From positions 60,946 to 124,945 of the forward strand of contig JANQJU010000027.1 in the NCBI GenBank assembly GCA_028281495.1: a DNA stretch of 64,000 bases. Reading direction: 5' to 3'. Made by a program: the position numbers and the translations under genes. The notes beneath the pieces are model-generated. The model did not search any database and had not been told where the DNA came from. It worked only from the letters and a program-made list of their open reading frames with translations. Positions 1 through 10,315 of this stretch are shown here, one piece after another. The stretch comes from SAR324 cluster bacterium. Its GTDB lineage: Bacteria > SAR324 > NAC60-12. Position 1 is the stretch's first letter. The number at the start of each line of letters is the position of its first letter.

Positions 1-2
1 TT

Positions 3-347
3 TATGCTGCTTTGAACTGCGTGCGTGACGACATTTATTTCAAACCCTTGCAGTGGCAAGAAGGACGATTGGAAACGATGGGTCCCATCCAACTGACTCG
101 ATTGGAGACATTCCGAGAAGTGGCTCAAGACACTCCGGTAGTTTTCCAACGATTTGACTCCTTGCATACCTTGAGTGATGAGGTGGTGCATTCCTTCACC
201 ACCATGCCCTTACGAGCGCCTTTCCCTGATGGCACCATCTTGCTGGAAGAAGGGTTGCGGACCTTCGCACATCTTTCTGAAGAAGCCTTTCCCAAGGTAG
301 ATCCCATTTATATCAAGCCGGAGACGAGAAGCTTATGGAAACACTAG
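3..347 (+). CDS. tsaB: TsaB, 3' end (cut by window edge)
   Basis: This is the C-terminal ~114 residues of a gene that begins before the window; the frame is open to the left edge, so the TTG near base 12 is not a real start. Visible residues begin YAALNCVRDDIYF, which fits the TsaB segment following the 'DARR-EVYAA' motif, and the protein ends with a PIYIKP motif like the usual TsaB tail. TsaB is the non-catalytic partner of TsaD in the complex that transfers the threonylcarbamoyl group onto A37 of ANN-decoding tRNAs. It overlaps the tsaD start by 13 bases, which supports the assignment because the two genes are partners. Homology is recalled, not searched. Confidence 0.7.
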   Translation, partial: YAALNCVRDDIYFKPLQWQEGRLETMGPIQLTRLETFREVAQDTPVVFQRFDSLHTLSDEVVHSFTTMPLRAPFPDGTILLEEGLRTFAHLSEEAFPKVDPIYIKPETRSLWKH

Positions 348-1333
348 GACTGGCACTCGATACCACTTTTGATGACACCTCCATCGCGATTTTGCGCAAC
401 CACCGCGAGATTCTCGCCAATTTTACGCTGTCTCAGTTTGCGGATCATGAAGAATTTGGCGGCGTGGTTCCCGAGCGAGCCTCGCGGAAACATCTGGAAG
501 TCTCTCATTTCCTGATTCAGCAGGCTTTGGACGAAGCCAAGCTCGAATTCAACGATCTCGATTGGGTTGCCGTTTCCAACGTTCCCGGCCTGTTGGGAGC
601 GATCTTAGTGGGACTCTCTATTGCAAAATCGATTGCTTATCTGTTGGAGGTTCCATTGATTGGAATCAATCACATTGAATCGCATCCCTATGCGAATATT
701 CTCGAACATGGAGAATTTCCCTTTCCCATTGTCCATTTGGTGGCGGCCGGAGGACACACCTTGTTGATCTATCAAAAACATCATTTTGAATGGGAAATCA
801 TCGGACGCAGTGTGGACGATGCCGCCGGAGAATGTGTGGATAAAGTGGCCAAACTGTTTGGTTTTCCCATGCCTGGTGGCAAGATGGTGGATCAAGCGGC
901 AATGCAGCACGATCCAGGACCGTATGAATTCCCTCGTCCCATGTTGAATGATCCAGGATTGGATTTTTCGTTTAGCGGACTCAAAACTTCACTGAAATAC
1001 TTCCACAACGACATGCCTTCCGATCTCGATCCCGGTCCCGTGCTCTCGGCTTTTTTTGAAAGCATCACCGATGTTTTGGTCCAAAAAACATTACGTGCTG
1101 CAAAGCAAAGAAAGGTGTCCGCCATTACCGTATCCGGAGGATTGGCCGCTAGCAAACGACTGCGAACTTGTTTCGAAAAAGCCTGCCGCGATCAAGGATT
1201 GGCTTTGTTTTATCCTCGGCCTCAATTGTGTACCGACAATGCCGCCATGGTGGCGTGTTTGGCTTCGTATTACTTTGAAGCCGGACGGTGGGATGATTAT
1301 CGCTTGGAAGGTTACCCGAATTTGCCGCATTAG
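335..1333 (+). CDS. tsaD: TsaD, tRNA N6-adenosine threonylcarbamoyltransferase
   Basis: This 332-residue protein has the standard TsaD length and motif set. It has an N-terminal LGLALDTTFDDTSIA strand, the metal-binding NHIESH motif (HxxxH), a GGHT nucleotide loop, VDDAAGECVDK, FSFSGLKTS, a VSGGLAAS loop and CTDNAAM near the C terminus. The enzyme transfers threonylcarbamate from TC-AMP to A37 of tRNAs reading ANN codons, in the cytoplasm, with TsaB and TsaE. The ATG lies inside the end of tsaB, implying translational coupling. The next gene on the opposite strand converges six bases downstream. No oddity is seen. Confidence 0.95.
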   Translation: METLGLALDTTFDDTSIAILRNHREILANFTLSQFADHEEFGGVVPERASRKHLEVSHFLIQQALDEAKLEFNDLDWVAVSNVPGLLGAILVGLSIAKSIAYLLEVPLIGINHIESHPYANILEHGEFPFPIVHLVAAGGHTLLIYQKHHFEWEIIGRSVDDAAGECVDKVAKLFGFPMPGGKMVDQAAMQHDPGPYEFPRPMLNDPGLDFSFSGLKTSLKYFHNDMPSDLDPGPVLSAFFESITDVLVQKTLRAAKQRKVSAITVSGGLAASKRLRTCFEKACRDQGLALFYPRPQLCTDNAAMVACLASYYFEAGRWDDYRLEGYPNLPH

Positions 1334-1339
1334 ATCCTA

Positions 1340-1800
1340 TTACTTCCATTTCAACCACTCGGCCCAAACTTCTTTCCCTTCCACGACAACACCAATGCCC
1401 ACAATTTGTAAAACACCCGCTTCTCTCAATTGAGACGCATCATGCTTTTCTTGAATTTGTTTCAGGACGTTTCTCGGATTCGCCGTTCGTAAATACTCAA
1501 ATGGTATACGATACCAATCCAAGAACTCTGTGTCCTTCCGGTGAGTGAGCATTTTAAACACAACCAGATGCCCTGCCCATCAAACCCCAACAGCTTTAAG
1601 TCCGTTTCCTCCCCGTAAAAACGACTAAACTAGGTGCTCCAACTCCAGCGGTTCCTAAACACTGCCATACAGCCGCAGGCAGGCTCCAGCGTAGCAATTC
1701 CACCCGCTCACAAACAATCCACGACCCGATGAAAAAGCCAAGGAAGACCAAGGTACCGATGCCGGTACCCTCGTGAAGGATGAAACAAATTTTGAAATAG
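1340..1800 (-). pseudogene. frame-broken small membrane protein gene
   Basis: Reading the minus strand gives one continuous protein-like stretch only if two one-base indels are corrected. The first part (about 1799-1600) is hydrophobic, with segments such as LVFLGFFIGSWIVCERVELL followed by LPAAVWQCLGTAGVGAP. A missing base in a T run near 1615 shifts into GEETDLKLLGFDGQGIWL. A second shift near 1562 enters VFKMLTHRKDTEFLDWYRIP and runs to a stop at 1340. The corrected product would be about 150 residues with one or two membrane segments and a soluble tail. I do not recognise the family. It could be a real decayed gene or two assembly errors. The 3' end converges on tsaD. Confidence 0.5.
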
Positions 1801-1805
1801 GAACC

Positions 1806-4073
1806 TCAATCTGGATTGTAACAAAACAAATATTCGAAGGAGAAATCTGAATCTTCAAAGGTTTGGTACTCTTTCCAATGGGTCCCATCGTACTTCCATA
1901 CCACATTACCATATTCGTCATTCGACCCCGCAGCGACAGCCAAATCATCACTCGCCACCCAAAGCGCTGTAATGTTCCCTGGGGTGGAAAAGCACTCTTC
2001 CCAGTTGGTTGCCCCCGACGAAACTGTGGATTTCACAATTTGACTTCCCTCAATAGCAGATGTCATAACAGCCCAGATTTTGTCTCCAGAAGACCCCATA
2101 ATCGCGATACCGTTTCCACCGTCCTTATCGAATTCATAGACTTGCTCAAGTGTATCTTTCTCTTGCGAAACGACGATTTGGCCTATCGATCCAGCTTCAC
2201 CACGAGACTTAAATCCTGCTGCACAAAAAATCCCCTGCCCTGTCCAAACGCCGTTCCAACCGTCGTCTGTGGTTTGTGGAAAAATTATCCATTCATCATT
2301 ACCGAAGGGGTTGAAATTACCATAAGCAGCCAACACGGACTCAGAGCCTTCCCCCTGATCACACACTCCAATCAACGCAGACGTTTCTGGATCGAAAGAA
2401 AGGCTTTTCATTCGATAGTTGGTGTATGGAAATTGAGAGGAAACAATACCCAACGAACCTTTATCAAAGGTGTGTAGGTGGGTATTATTGCCTTCTTCCG
2501 AATACACGGGGTTGTAGTTTGTCCAAACTGCATGATCTGGACGACCCGAAATTCCGCCTGCATTAAAGGATTGGGTTCCCTCTGAAACAGTTGTGAAGCC
2601 ATCCCAGCCAAACTGGATGACTTGGGGGAGACCACTGTTCGGTTGAAGGCTTAGGTATAGATTTGCCAAGCTGTCTCCGGCCCACCCACGAACCGGCAGA
2701 AATGAATTTTTCTGGGTAGGAAATTTAAGTGGAGTGAACGAAGGACCTAGAATATGCACCACTCCGCTGTCGGTACAGCCTGCCACATAAGGTTGTTGAG
2801 CGGAGATGATCGCTTGAGATTGATGTCGCTCTTGCCCTTCAATCATGACTGTCACCACATAGGTTTTCAGCTTAGGTAGGGTAAGCACCTCTTCGAATTC
2901 CCAAAGATTGGGATCATAGGCATTGACTTTTTTCATCAGCTTTTTTTCGATATTCGCTGTGGGACTGACACTCATGTCGCTCTGGTTATAGAATTTGACG
3001 TTCCAAGTGAGTTGAACGCTTCCGTGAGCAATGGGCTTGGTGGGCAAAAAAACCAAATCGCTTACCTTTGGAGTGGGTTCGATCTTGTCCAAAAGGACCG
3101 TCGCAATGGTATCGGCAAAGCCCGGAACGTTGAACACTTGAATATTCAATCGGGTGACGCCTGGGGCTAGATTGGAAACCAAATTGTGGATTTCAAATGT
3201 CACGATCGCCTCTCCATCCGAAAACACAGATTGTTTTTTTGCTGTAAGCTGCCATTGAGGCAATTGGTGGGAAGACTGTGGAAGACCTCCTCCTTCCCAA
3301 TTGTCATTGGAAGAATCACTCACTCGGATCATCACCTGCTTGGCTAATTCTAATGAAGTCAAAGCGCCATACCCGGGATCGTCCTCCGATTGCGTCGTGA
3401 CCATGCTGATATTGATTTGAGGTGTTTCTGCTTGTTTTTGAGTCGTTCCTCCTCCTTGCTGAGCCAAAGAAATAAGCAGTGGGGATGTCACAGGATATCC
3501 TGGCTGGAAACTCGCATCGGAAGGCACGGTGTAGACGTCCGAATAAAAGATCGGTTCTGTGGGCAACCCCGTGTAACTATCGTTTGGTTCGAGTTTCGTT
3601 TTCAAATTTATTAGTGGTTCATTAGAGTGTCCTACGGCATTGAAAGGTTGTAAGATTTGGCTCGTAATGGTTCGGCCGTCATAAATTGCCAGCCTCACTT
3701 GTCCGGTGACTGCGTCTCCTGAAGCCTGGGCATGCTCTAGGTTAAACTGTAAGGAATCCCCATTGTTTAGGCTGCCAGAACGAGTGGGCGTGATCAAAAA
3801 GAAAGCACTGCCTTCGCTTTTTACAACTTTCCCCTCCCACCCTGTTTTCTCCTGGAGCGTCATGGCCTCGATCTCAGAAGGGGACATGACTTGTATAATT
3901 TCCAAGAGAATTGTGGTGCCTTGGGAAGGTGGAAAGGTTGGCTGGGCCGGTGTGAGCGAAAAGGGTGAATCTCCGGAGTAGGTGATACTCAAGGACAGTG
4001 TGGTGGGGTGATCGATAAATACAGAGGCTTGGTTTTGATTGTTTTCAAGAGTGAACGTGAAGTTGGTTGACAT
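1806..4073 (-). CDS. uncharacterised 755-aa protein, last gene of the DUF6603-type operon
   Basis: The ATG at 4073 is chosen over one 27 bases upstream because AGGAG stands five bases before it. The 755-residue product has no signal peptide and no membrane segment. The first ~330 residues are rich in beta strands (MSTNFTFTLENNQN onwards) like stacked Ig-type domains. Residues about 340-410 again look like an Ig fold. The last ~340 residues carry repeated Trp/Gly-rich strands and a closing VVWKYDGTHWKEY motif typical of beta-propeller blades. It lies 82 bases after the 1316-residue gene, the same strand, and is probably the distal gene of that operon. Function unknown; a binding or assembly role is inference. 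Confidence 0.8.
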   Translation of the reverse strand: MSTNFTFTLENNQNQASVFIDHPTTLSLSITYSGDSPFSLTPAQPTFPPSQGTTILLEIIQVMSPSEIEAMTLQEKTGWEGKVVKSEGSAFFLITPTRSGSLNNGDSLQFNLEHAQASGDAVTGQVRLAIYDGRTITSQILQPFNAVGHSNEPLINLKTKLEPNDSYTGLPTEPIFYSDVYTVPSDASFQPGYPVTSPLLISLAQQGGGTTQKQAETPQINISMVTTQSEDDPGYGALTSLELAKQVMIRVSDSSNDNWEGGGLPQSSHQLPQWQLTAKKQSVFSDGEAIVTFEIHNLVSNLAPGVTRLNIQVFNVPGFADTIATVLLDKIEPTPKVSDLVFLPTKPIAHGSVQLTWNVKFYNQSDMSVSPTANIEKKLMKKVNAYDPNLWEFEEVLTLPKLKTYVVTVMIEGQERHQSQAIISAQQPYVAGCTDSGVVHILGPSFTPLKFPTQKNSFLPVRGWAGDSLANLYLSLQPNSGLPQVIQFGWDGFTTVSEGTQSFNAGGISGRPDHAVWTNYNPVYSEEGNNTHLHTFDKGSLGIVSSQFPYTNYRMKSLSFDPETSALIGVCDQGEGSESVLAAYGNFNPFGNDEWIIFPQTTDDGWNGVWTGQGIFCAAGFKSRGEAGSIGQIVVSQEKDTLEQVYEFDKDGGNGIAIMGSSGDKIWAVMTSAIEGSQIVKSTVSSGATNWEECFSTPGNITALWVASDDLAVAAGSNDEYGNVVWKYDGTHWKEYQTFEDSDFSFEYLFCYNPD

Positions 4074-4155
4074 AAGGACTCCTTTTGCAAAACAGATCAA
4101 AAGAGGCCCCAGGACTTCAATGAATGAAACTCCCAGGGGCGGAAAATGACGTTTT

Positions 4156-7100
4156 TTACTTGGATTTCGACGGCTGTGGAGTGAGCACTAACCATCCATC
4201 GCTGATTTGTTGGGGGGCATACGACAGCGTCGCTTTCGAACTAGGAGACGTGACCGATCGAGCCTCGTTCCAATGCACTTGTTCCCCACTCGGAGGGGTT
4301 TGTGTGTAAAAGCTCCACTGAAACCCAGGTTCCCGTGGTGTGGGATAAGTGAACGATTCCACGGGGCTGACAGCAGGCGTGGCTAAAAACATCATCTGCA
4401 TTTTCTGCAACGCTGCGGCATATTGATCGGAAGGCACCTGAATCGTTTTCACCGGTAAAATGCCTGTGGTGGCATGCACAGGAGCCGTCGGATCAATCAA
4501 CAGACTGAGGTAGTGTGGATCGGCTTCTGGACCGCAGGTCAAGGTAACGGTGTCCCGTTGCGCTAATTTGACTTGCCCGCTACCGCCCGATTGAAACGTG
4601 TAAAAGGTTTCATAATCTTGAGCGTCATCCAGGGATTGTACTAAAAAGTATCCCACCAAACCGTCATTGAGTTTACTCAGATTTCCCAATTGAACCGGAA
4701 ACTCCACCTGGGTGAATTCGCTGTCGGAACGCAAAGGCACGGGGGTTTGGGTATGGGGATCTTGATGAGCAGGCACCAAGTCTTTCAACACTTCCCAGCT
4801 CTGATTGGTACGGGGTTGGCCCTGTAACTCCAGCTTTAAAGCGGTGCGCACCAAAGCCAAGGGACGGCCTACCAGTGTGGCCAATTGTTGGGTTGCTGCC
4901 GACGGGGTGAGCACGGTATCGGATACAGCGTTGACAGCGTTCAAGAAGTCTTGAAAGTACGCCTTGCTGGAAACCAAGCCCATTGCCATATGGACGAGGT
5001 GGGGGTTTTGCCCTTGGAAAACCGTGGCCACCGTGGTGCCTTGATGGGGATTATTCGGCGCTGCGAGCACCAACACAGAACCTTGAGCGGAAGGCTGAAG
5101 CGTGGCAATGGCTGTGCCGTCGGAGGCATAAACCATGAGAGAGTCGTCCAAGTGATTAGGGATCACCCATCCCACGATAGGAGAGGCAGCAGGATGGTTA
5201 TTGGCTTCCACGACATCGTGATCCGAAGTCAAAAACCGAAATTCAAGGCGTGAAGGCTGGGTGATCCTGGGGGGCAAGTAGGCCGAACCTTGAGGCACTG
5301 CATCAAGATTCTGTGGCCTTAAACTTTGCGTCACTTGGACCTTGGACGCATCGACTGTGATTTCTTTGATACGCCCAAACGTATCCAGCAACCACAGTTG
5401 CTTCACTTTCAACAACCCGGCGCGAATGGGATTGTAGCTATCGCCCGCCACTGGCAAGACCGAACTTTCCGTTCCGACAGCGGCAGCCACTTGAGACGTG
5501 AATCCTCCTGGGAAAGCTCCAGGCTCGCTAACGGCTAGTTGCAACACTAGATTTTGCATCACCAACCCTTCATTCCATCCTCCTATCGCCTGAGATAAAA
5601 TGGGAAGATTCTTCACCTGGTTTTGGAGGTCTTTCAGATCTGCAATGATTTCAGATAGAGGGATCGATCCCATATCCAGATCGGAGTTGGACTGCACGGC
5701 ATCCAAATAGTTTTGGATTTGTTGATAGAGATTCTGTGAAGCTGCTGGGGACAACAAGGTGCTGTGGTAATAGGTTTGAAACTGGGTGGGAGCCGGCGTG
5801 TTGAACACAGGGATATTGTCCACTGCATCCGAGCCATCTGGTCCAGAGAATCTAAATGTCTCGACCAGGAACTTCGAATCATAGTTGGGTGGGATCGTTT
5901 GGCTGTCATTTGGAAGGTACGCGAACGGATCGAACTGCACCTCCCACTGCAATTGCAATGGTATCCAAGGGGTGCCATTCCACTGAGTAATCTCTAGCAA
6001 GCTGGGTTGCTCCCCGTTGATGCCCACTTCGGTATCTGTGTAAGGGGATGTGGTCGTGAGTTGTTTCTGCGCTGTTTGGAATATCGAGGCCACCGCATCG
6101 TATTGATTGATGGCTGGATTCCCTGCTCCTCCCAAACTTTTCAGGATATTGGCCACCATATTATTGTTATTGGGATTGAGCAGAATCGCTTCAGCATACA
6201 GAGCTTGAAACACTTTGGAATGAGGTAAATTGTGAGAATTTTGCAACGCATCCGAACCGGGAATCGATACGGGGAAGGATTGTGAACTCAAATTGGAGTC
6301 CTGTAACGTCAACGTGGTAATGAGTTGGTCTGTGGTGCGGCACGGCAGATAACCTGTGGGTGTCAGATCGTCCTGACTTCCAAACCGAGCACCAGGAGCC
6401 ACATCATCGCCATGAAACAACAGCGTCGGGTTGTTGGCTTGCCAAAATGGGGACGCTGGAATCTGTTCCAGAACATATTGCCAGATGGGCGTGTTCTTAT
6501 CCGTGGGTTGCTGTTTTTTGAGTTCCTCATTCAAATGGCTCAGTAACGATTTCAGGGTGGTGAGATGGCTTTGTACCGAGGCTGCAATAGATTGAGCATT
6601 CGAGGCATCTGCCTGACTTTGTAGGTTGGCGAGATCAGCGAGTTCACATTGAACAAAATTCATCATCTGATTGGAATTCAAAGACGTCGGGGGGGGCTGA
6701 TCTTCGTAATACGCCAGTTTCATATATTTGGCCCAATCTCCGAAGATCTGAATTTGACTCGACTCGATGGAATCCTGCAACGCATCCAATTGGAGTTGGG
6801 AGGTATTTAACGTATTCAAAGCCTCGGCGACCGCGTCAGGCAGTGTGACTTCTTGGTTGTCCATCTGCTGCCAGTAGGAATAGTTCTCAGGGATTTGAGC
6901 CGAAGGAGTGTCTCCCACCACCGGGCGCTTGACGACCTGCCAGAGAATGCCGCCACGCCGAGTACCAAATCCGCTTTGGTGAACCTTTTCCGCTAGTTCT
7001 ATCAGGCCATCGGCTTGGGGCAGTTCCGTAATCTTGCCCAACTGCAAAGCATTGAGGATGGCTTCAACATTGGCCTCTTTGTCTGCAAGGGAGTCGTTAT

Positions 7101-8106
7101 TGGCCACCCAAGCCGAAAGCGCCTCGATGGGATTGTTACCCATCACAATATCGACGTCTGTTGTGCTGTCATTCCAGTAACGAGTCGTGGGATTCCAGGG
7201 GATATTTTGCACCATCCCACTGAGTATTGTGTAGGACGGATTGGTGGAACCCTGATAAGCCCATTTGAAAATGTTGTCGGTCCCACTGGTGATGGGATGC
7301 GTGACCAAGGGATCAAATTGTAGATTCGTGCCTTTGGGGGCATTTTCAAAACCTTGAGACGAATACCATGCCATGACCACATAGGAGAGGCTATCCGTGG
7401 TGTCGTCAAAAGCTCGGCCTTGGGGACTCGCACTGATGCTGGCTTCGGAATCAAAGAAACCAAAGACGTTCTGACAGTTGGGATAGAAGGCTGCGTACTG
7501 AGATTCCCCATACCCCACACTGGTTAACGGATAAAAGCGGTCGCTCAAAGATTCCTGCCATTTGCTACTCTCAAAGCCTTGTCCCATATAACGGAACGGT
7601 GCCGCTGCTTCTTCCGACGTGAAAACTTGAGAATGGAAAGGCACGGCTAAGCTGGGTTGGATGAGTTGATCCGAAAACAATCCATTGGGGGGATTGGTGT
7701 TGAGGCGGTCACTTTCCAAAATCCAAGTTTGCTGATTGACCTTCAGTGAACTGGGGTCAGCATAGTCTTGCACCACCGTGCGACAAACCAACCAACGATT
7801 CGGCACTGGCCATAAGGATGTGGAAGAATCAGCTCCCGATTTTGTTTGGCTCAACGCTTGAGGCAAAGCCCAATGCAAATGGACCCCTGTCCCCAATGAC
7901 TGAGATCCAAAGGGGGAAGGCACCAATTCCGATCCCAAATTGGGTTTTTTATTCACCACGCTATTGGCATAAAAATAGGGCAATAGCGCAAAATTGCTCA
8001 TGGCTTCTCCAAAGGGATTTTCTCCCTGCAAATGGGCGGCTTGTTCATTGACGCATAAGGCTTCTACATTGATGGGCACAACCAGCCCGACCGTTTTAGC
8101 TACCAT
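4156..8106 (-). CDS. uncharacterised 1316-aa protein of the DUF6603-type operon
   Basis: A 1316-residue protein with a good ribosome site (AAGGAG about seven bases before ATG). It starts MVAKTVGLVVPINVEAL with no signal peptide. N-terminal landmarks are GVHLHWALP (about 74-82), PNRWLVC (102-108) and YPNCQNVFGFFD (208-219), spaced like a conserved module. Residues about 430-530 are Gln/Leu-rich and probably form a coiled coil. The C-terminal third is beta-rich. I recall similar hypothetical proteins beside DUF6603 genes in myxobacteria and actinobacteria but cannot name a family. It is 21 bases downstream of the 722-residue gene, so the two are almost surely cotranscribed. Confidence 0.85.
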   Translation of the reverse strand: MVAKTVGLVVPINVEALCVNEQAAHLQGENPFGEAMSNFALLPYFYANSVVNKKPNLGSELVPSPFGSQSLGTGVHLHWALPQALSQTKSGADSSTSLWPVPNRWLVCRTVVQDYADPSSLKVNQQTWILESDRLNTNPPNGLFSDQLIQPSLAVPFHSQVFTSEEAAAPFRYMGQGFESSKWQESLSDRFYPLTSVGYGESQYAAFYPNCQNVFGFFDSEASISASPQGRAFDDTTDSLSYVVMAWYSSQGFENAPKGTNLQFDPLVTHPITSGTDNIFKWAYQGSTNPSYTILSGMVQNIPWNPTTRYWNDSTTDVDIVMGNNPIEALSAWVANNDSLADKEANVEAILNALQLGKITELPQADGLIELAEKVHQSGFGTRRGGILWQVVKRPVVGDTPSAQIPENYSYWQQMDNQEVTLPDAVAEALNTLNTSQLQLDALQDSIESSQIQIFGDWAKYMKLAYYEDQPPPTSLNSNQMMNFVQCELADLANLQSQADASNAQSIAASVQSHLTTLKSLLSHLNEELKKQQPTDKNTPIWQYVLEQIPASPFWQANNPTLLFHGDDVAPGARFGSQDDLTPTGYLPCRTTDQLITTLTLQDSNLSSQSFPVSIPGSDALQNSHNLPHSKVFQALYAEAILLNPNNNNMVANILKSLGGAGNPAINQYDAVASIFQTAQKQLTTTSPYTDTEVGINGEQPSLLEITQWNGTPWIPLQLQWEVQFDPFAYLPNDSQTIPPNYDSKFLVETFRFSGPDGSDAVDNIPVFNTPAPTQFQTYYHSTLLSPAASQNLYQQIQNYLDAVQSNSDLDMGSIPLSEIIADLKDLQNQVKNLPILSQAIGGWNEGLVMQNLVLQLAVSEPGAFPGGFTSQVAAAVGTESSVLPVAGDSYNPIRAGLLKVKQLWLLDTFGRIKEITVDASKVQVTQSLRPQNLDAVPQGSAYLPPRITQPSRLEFRFLTSDHDVVEANNHPAASPIVGWVIPNHLDDSLMVYASDGTAIATLQPSAQGSVLVLAAPNNPHQGTTVATVFQGQNPHLVHMAMGLVSSKAYFQDFLNAVNAVSDTVLTPSAATQQLATLVGRPLALVRTALKLELQGQPRTNQSWEVLKDLVPAHQDPHTQTPVPLRSDSEFTQVEFPVQLGNLSKLNDGLVGYFLVQSLDDAQDYETFYTFQSGGSGQVKLAQRDTVTLTCGPEADPHYLSLLIDPTAPVHATTGILPVKTIQVPSDQYAAALQKMQMMFLATPAVSPVESFTYPTPREPGFQWSFYTQTPPSGEQVHWNEARSVTSPSSKATLSYAPQQISDGWLVLTPQPSKSK

Positions 8107-8127
8107 GTCAGTCTCCTTTCAAATTGC

Positions 8128-10296
8128 TCATGAAATGTGATTTAAAGCGAAATTCACCGCTTGCACCCCTTCGGTCATTTCCAACCCGAACTCAGCTGCC
8201 GTGAAACGCTTGCCCTGAATGCCGTGGGTGGTCAGGCCTTGTTCGATGGCCGAGGCGACGGCAGTGACTTTCATCACACGAGTGTCTGTACTCCGGAAAG
8301 AGGTATCTTGGATTGTCACGGTGAACTGAGTTTTTTGGCCGGGCTGATATCCGTGTGCGGCCTGTAAGGCGATCAAATCTTTGGTGAATGGAATTTGGGT
8401 TTCTTCGGGAAAGCCAAAGTGAATGCCTTCAGGGGCTTCGCTGATTTGAACGGCAGTGATTTCACCGGAAAACAAACAGAACAAGACGCTGGGTGACAGG
8501 GTCGTTTTACGAATTAAAGTGCCTCCGGTGGGTTCAACTTTGAGGTTGGGGAAGGCCTGCACCACCTCGGAACGTAACAAAAACCCGGTGACCAATTCTG
8601 GCGTCGAATCAGCCAGGGCATGGGTCAGAGCCTTTAACAACATTGGGTCGCGTTGCTGCTCTCCTTCAGTCGACGTGCCAATGCTAAATGCCCCATAGGT
8701 CAAGGCTTCAATCCAATTCAGATCCACATAGAAAAACCGCAAAGACTCTTCTGGAAGCATGTTCGGATCAGGCACCAGGTAGTTAAAGGGGATTCCTTGC
8801 AACAGCCGTAAATCTTGAAACCAAGCCGCTACTGTAGAGAGGTTGGGGTCGTTCTGAGTCATGCCCTGAATGACCGTTTCGTTCAGGTGGGAAAAAGCCG
8901 ACTGCACCGCATTGTGACTGCTTTGCACACCAAGATGGGGCTTGGTTGGTTGTGGGGCACTCTGACCTCGATTTTCAAGCACCTGTTTCAAGCCTGATAA
9001 CGTGGAGTGCAACAAATCCGTCCCTGACATGACTCCGCTGGGCAAAGGAATCGTTTCGCCTAAATTGGATTGAAGGATTTGCATTTGCCAATGCGAAACC
9101 ACAGCAGAAGCCGTCTGGCGTTTCCAGTTGTAAAGCGCATTGGCGATTTTTTGGTTCTGCAACGCTAAAAACTGTCCCAGTTGCCAAGCTGCTGCATATG
9201 ACACATCGAAGAGGCCCTGATCCGCGTAGTAATAAAGCAAGGCATCGGCAGAGGAGTAAGGGATCGTCTTGGAATCATTGAACACCGTTGCGTTGGTTTT
9301 GGCTGGAATGAGCGGCCCCCGATACCACGACACGGTCGAATCGCCATCACGTAATGTATGATTCATGGCGGTGTACCCCTTACTAAAAAACGTTTTGGCG
9401 GTGGCATTCGTGATAGATCCCAGATCCGGGAATTGCAGGGTGCTTGGGGTCCGATTGGTATTTTTGAGTAGCTTGGTGAAATTGATATCGGGATTGACTG
9501 CTGTGAAAGTCCACTGCTTCAGAACGATTAAACGAATGGTGTCGTACTGACTGCTATTGATTCGTGAGTTGTAATTTGAATCCGGCAGAAACGCAGCCAT
9601 GTTTTCCAACGACACCAAGTAGGCCGTGGTCTTGACGTTGGTTTGAGGCAGGCGATTGCTCACGATCACTGCGTATTCCTCGGCGGCATCTGTCGGTCCA
9701 ACATTTTGTAGCGAACGGGCATGCGTGAGATAGGTCAAATCGCAGTGGCCCAAATCATTCACGTCGTACATGGGAGCGATTTGATTGAACAAATCCACGG
9801 AGAGGTCCACCACCGTACACGGGGCATTCAATTGATCACCATATTCCGGTTCGAGATCGGGATAACATAGAGTCTTTGCAGGGGGAGATTGTAACTCCGA
9901 AGCCTGTGCCAGCTGGGTAACGGTCGCGTCTTCTCCGGCTTCCACCACCAGCACAGCCAACCAAGGCACATGTTGAGGGGTCGAGGCGTCTCCTGAACGC
10001 TCCCAAGGTAAGGTGCTCTGACTCAAAACGATGCTAGGAAAATCTGTCGTGAAGTCGCCTTGGCTGTTTTGAAAGGGAAAGACGGAAACCACATCACTCG
10101 CTGGAAGTGTGAATCGTGGAGCCAAGACTGCAAAATCATAGGTCCGCGAAAAGGTTTCATCCAGTTCACTTCCCCTGCTGCTATCCGTATTTTGCACCTG
10201 TTGTTGAATGGTTAACGAATAATTGCCAGCCTCCAACGCGGCCAAGTTTTGATTAATAAACTCAATGGTTTCTGGAGATTCCGATGTGTTTGCCAT
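8128..10296 (-). CDS. uncharacterised 722-aa protein of the DUF6603-type operon
   Basis: The start is set at the ATG of MANTSESPETIEF, preceded by AAGGA seven bases upstream; a longer reading would overlap the previous gene. The protein has no signal peptide. An early conserved-looking block contains FAVLAPRFTLPASDVVSVFP, then TLPWERSG near residue 100 and PWLAVLVVEAGED. The central region is helical and Gln-rich (ALQNQKIANALYNWKRQ). The gene begins 19 bases after the 1248-residue gene and ends 21 bases before the 1316-residue gene, so it is the second gene of the operon. Function unknown. The scale and arrangement suggest that it forms a complex with its neighbours, which is inference. Confidence 0.85.
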   Translation of the reverse strand: MANTSESPETIEFINQNLAALEAGNYSLTIQQQVQNTDSSRGSELDETFSRTYDFAVLAPRFTLPASDVVSVFPFQNSQGDFTTDFPSIVLSQSTLPWERSGDASTPQHVPWLAVLVVEAGEDATVTQLAQASELQSPPAKTLCYPDLEPEYGDQLNAPCTVVDLSVDLFNQIAPMYDVNDLGHCDLTYLTHARSLQNVGPTDAAEEYAVIVSNRLPQTNVKTTAYLVSLENMAAFLPDSNYNSRINSSQYDTIRLIVLKQWTFTAVNPDINFTKLLKNTNRTPSTLQFPDLGSITNATAKTFFSKGYTAMNHTLRDGDSTVSWYRGPLIPAKTNATVFNDSKTIPYSSADALLYYYADQGLFDVSYAAAWQLGQFLALQNQKIANALYNWKRQTASAVVSHWQMQILQSNLGETIPLPSGVMSGTDLLHSTLSGLKQVLENRGQSAPQPTKPHLGVQSSHNAVQSAFSHLNETVIQGMTQNDPNLSTVAAWFQDLRLLQGIPFNYLVPDPNMLPEESLRFFYVDLNWIEALTYGAFSIGTSTEGEQQRDPMLLKALTHALADSTPELVTGFLLRSEVVQAFPNLKVEPTGGTLIRKTTLSPSVLFCLFSGEITAVQISEAPEGIHFGFPEETQIPFTKDLIALQAAHGYQPGQKTQFTVTIQDTSFRSTDTRVMKVTAVASAIEQGLTTHGIQGKRFTAAEFGLEMTEGVQAVNFALNHIS

Positions 10297-10315
10297 AATT
10301 TTCCTTATTTTGAAA

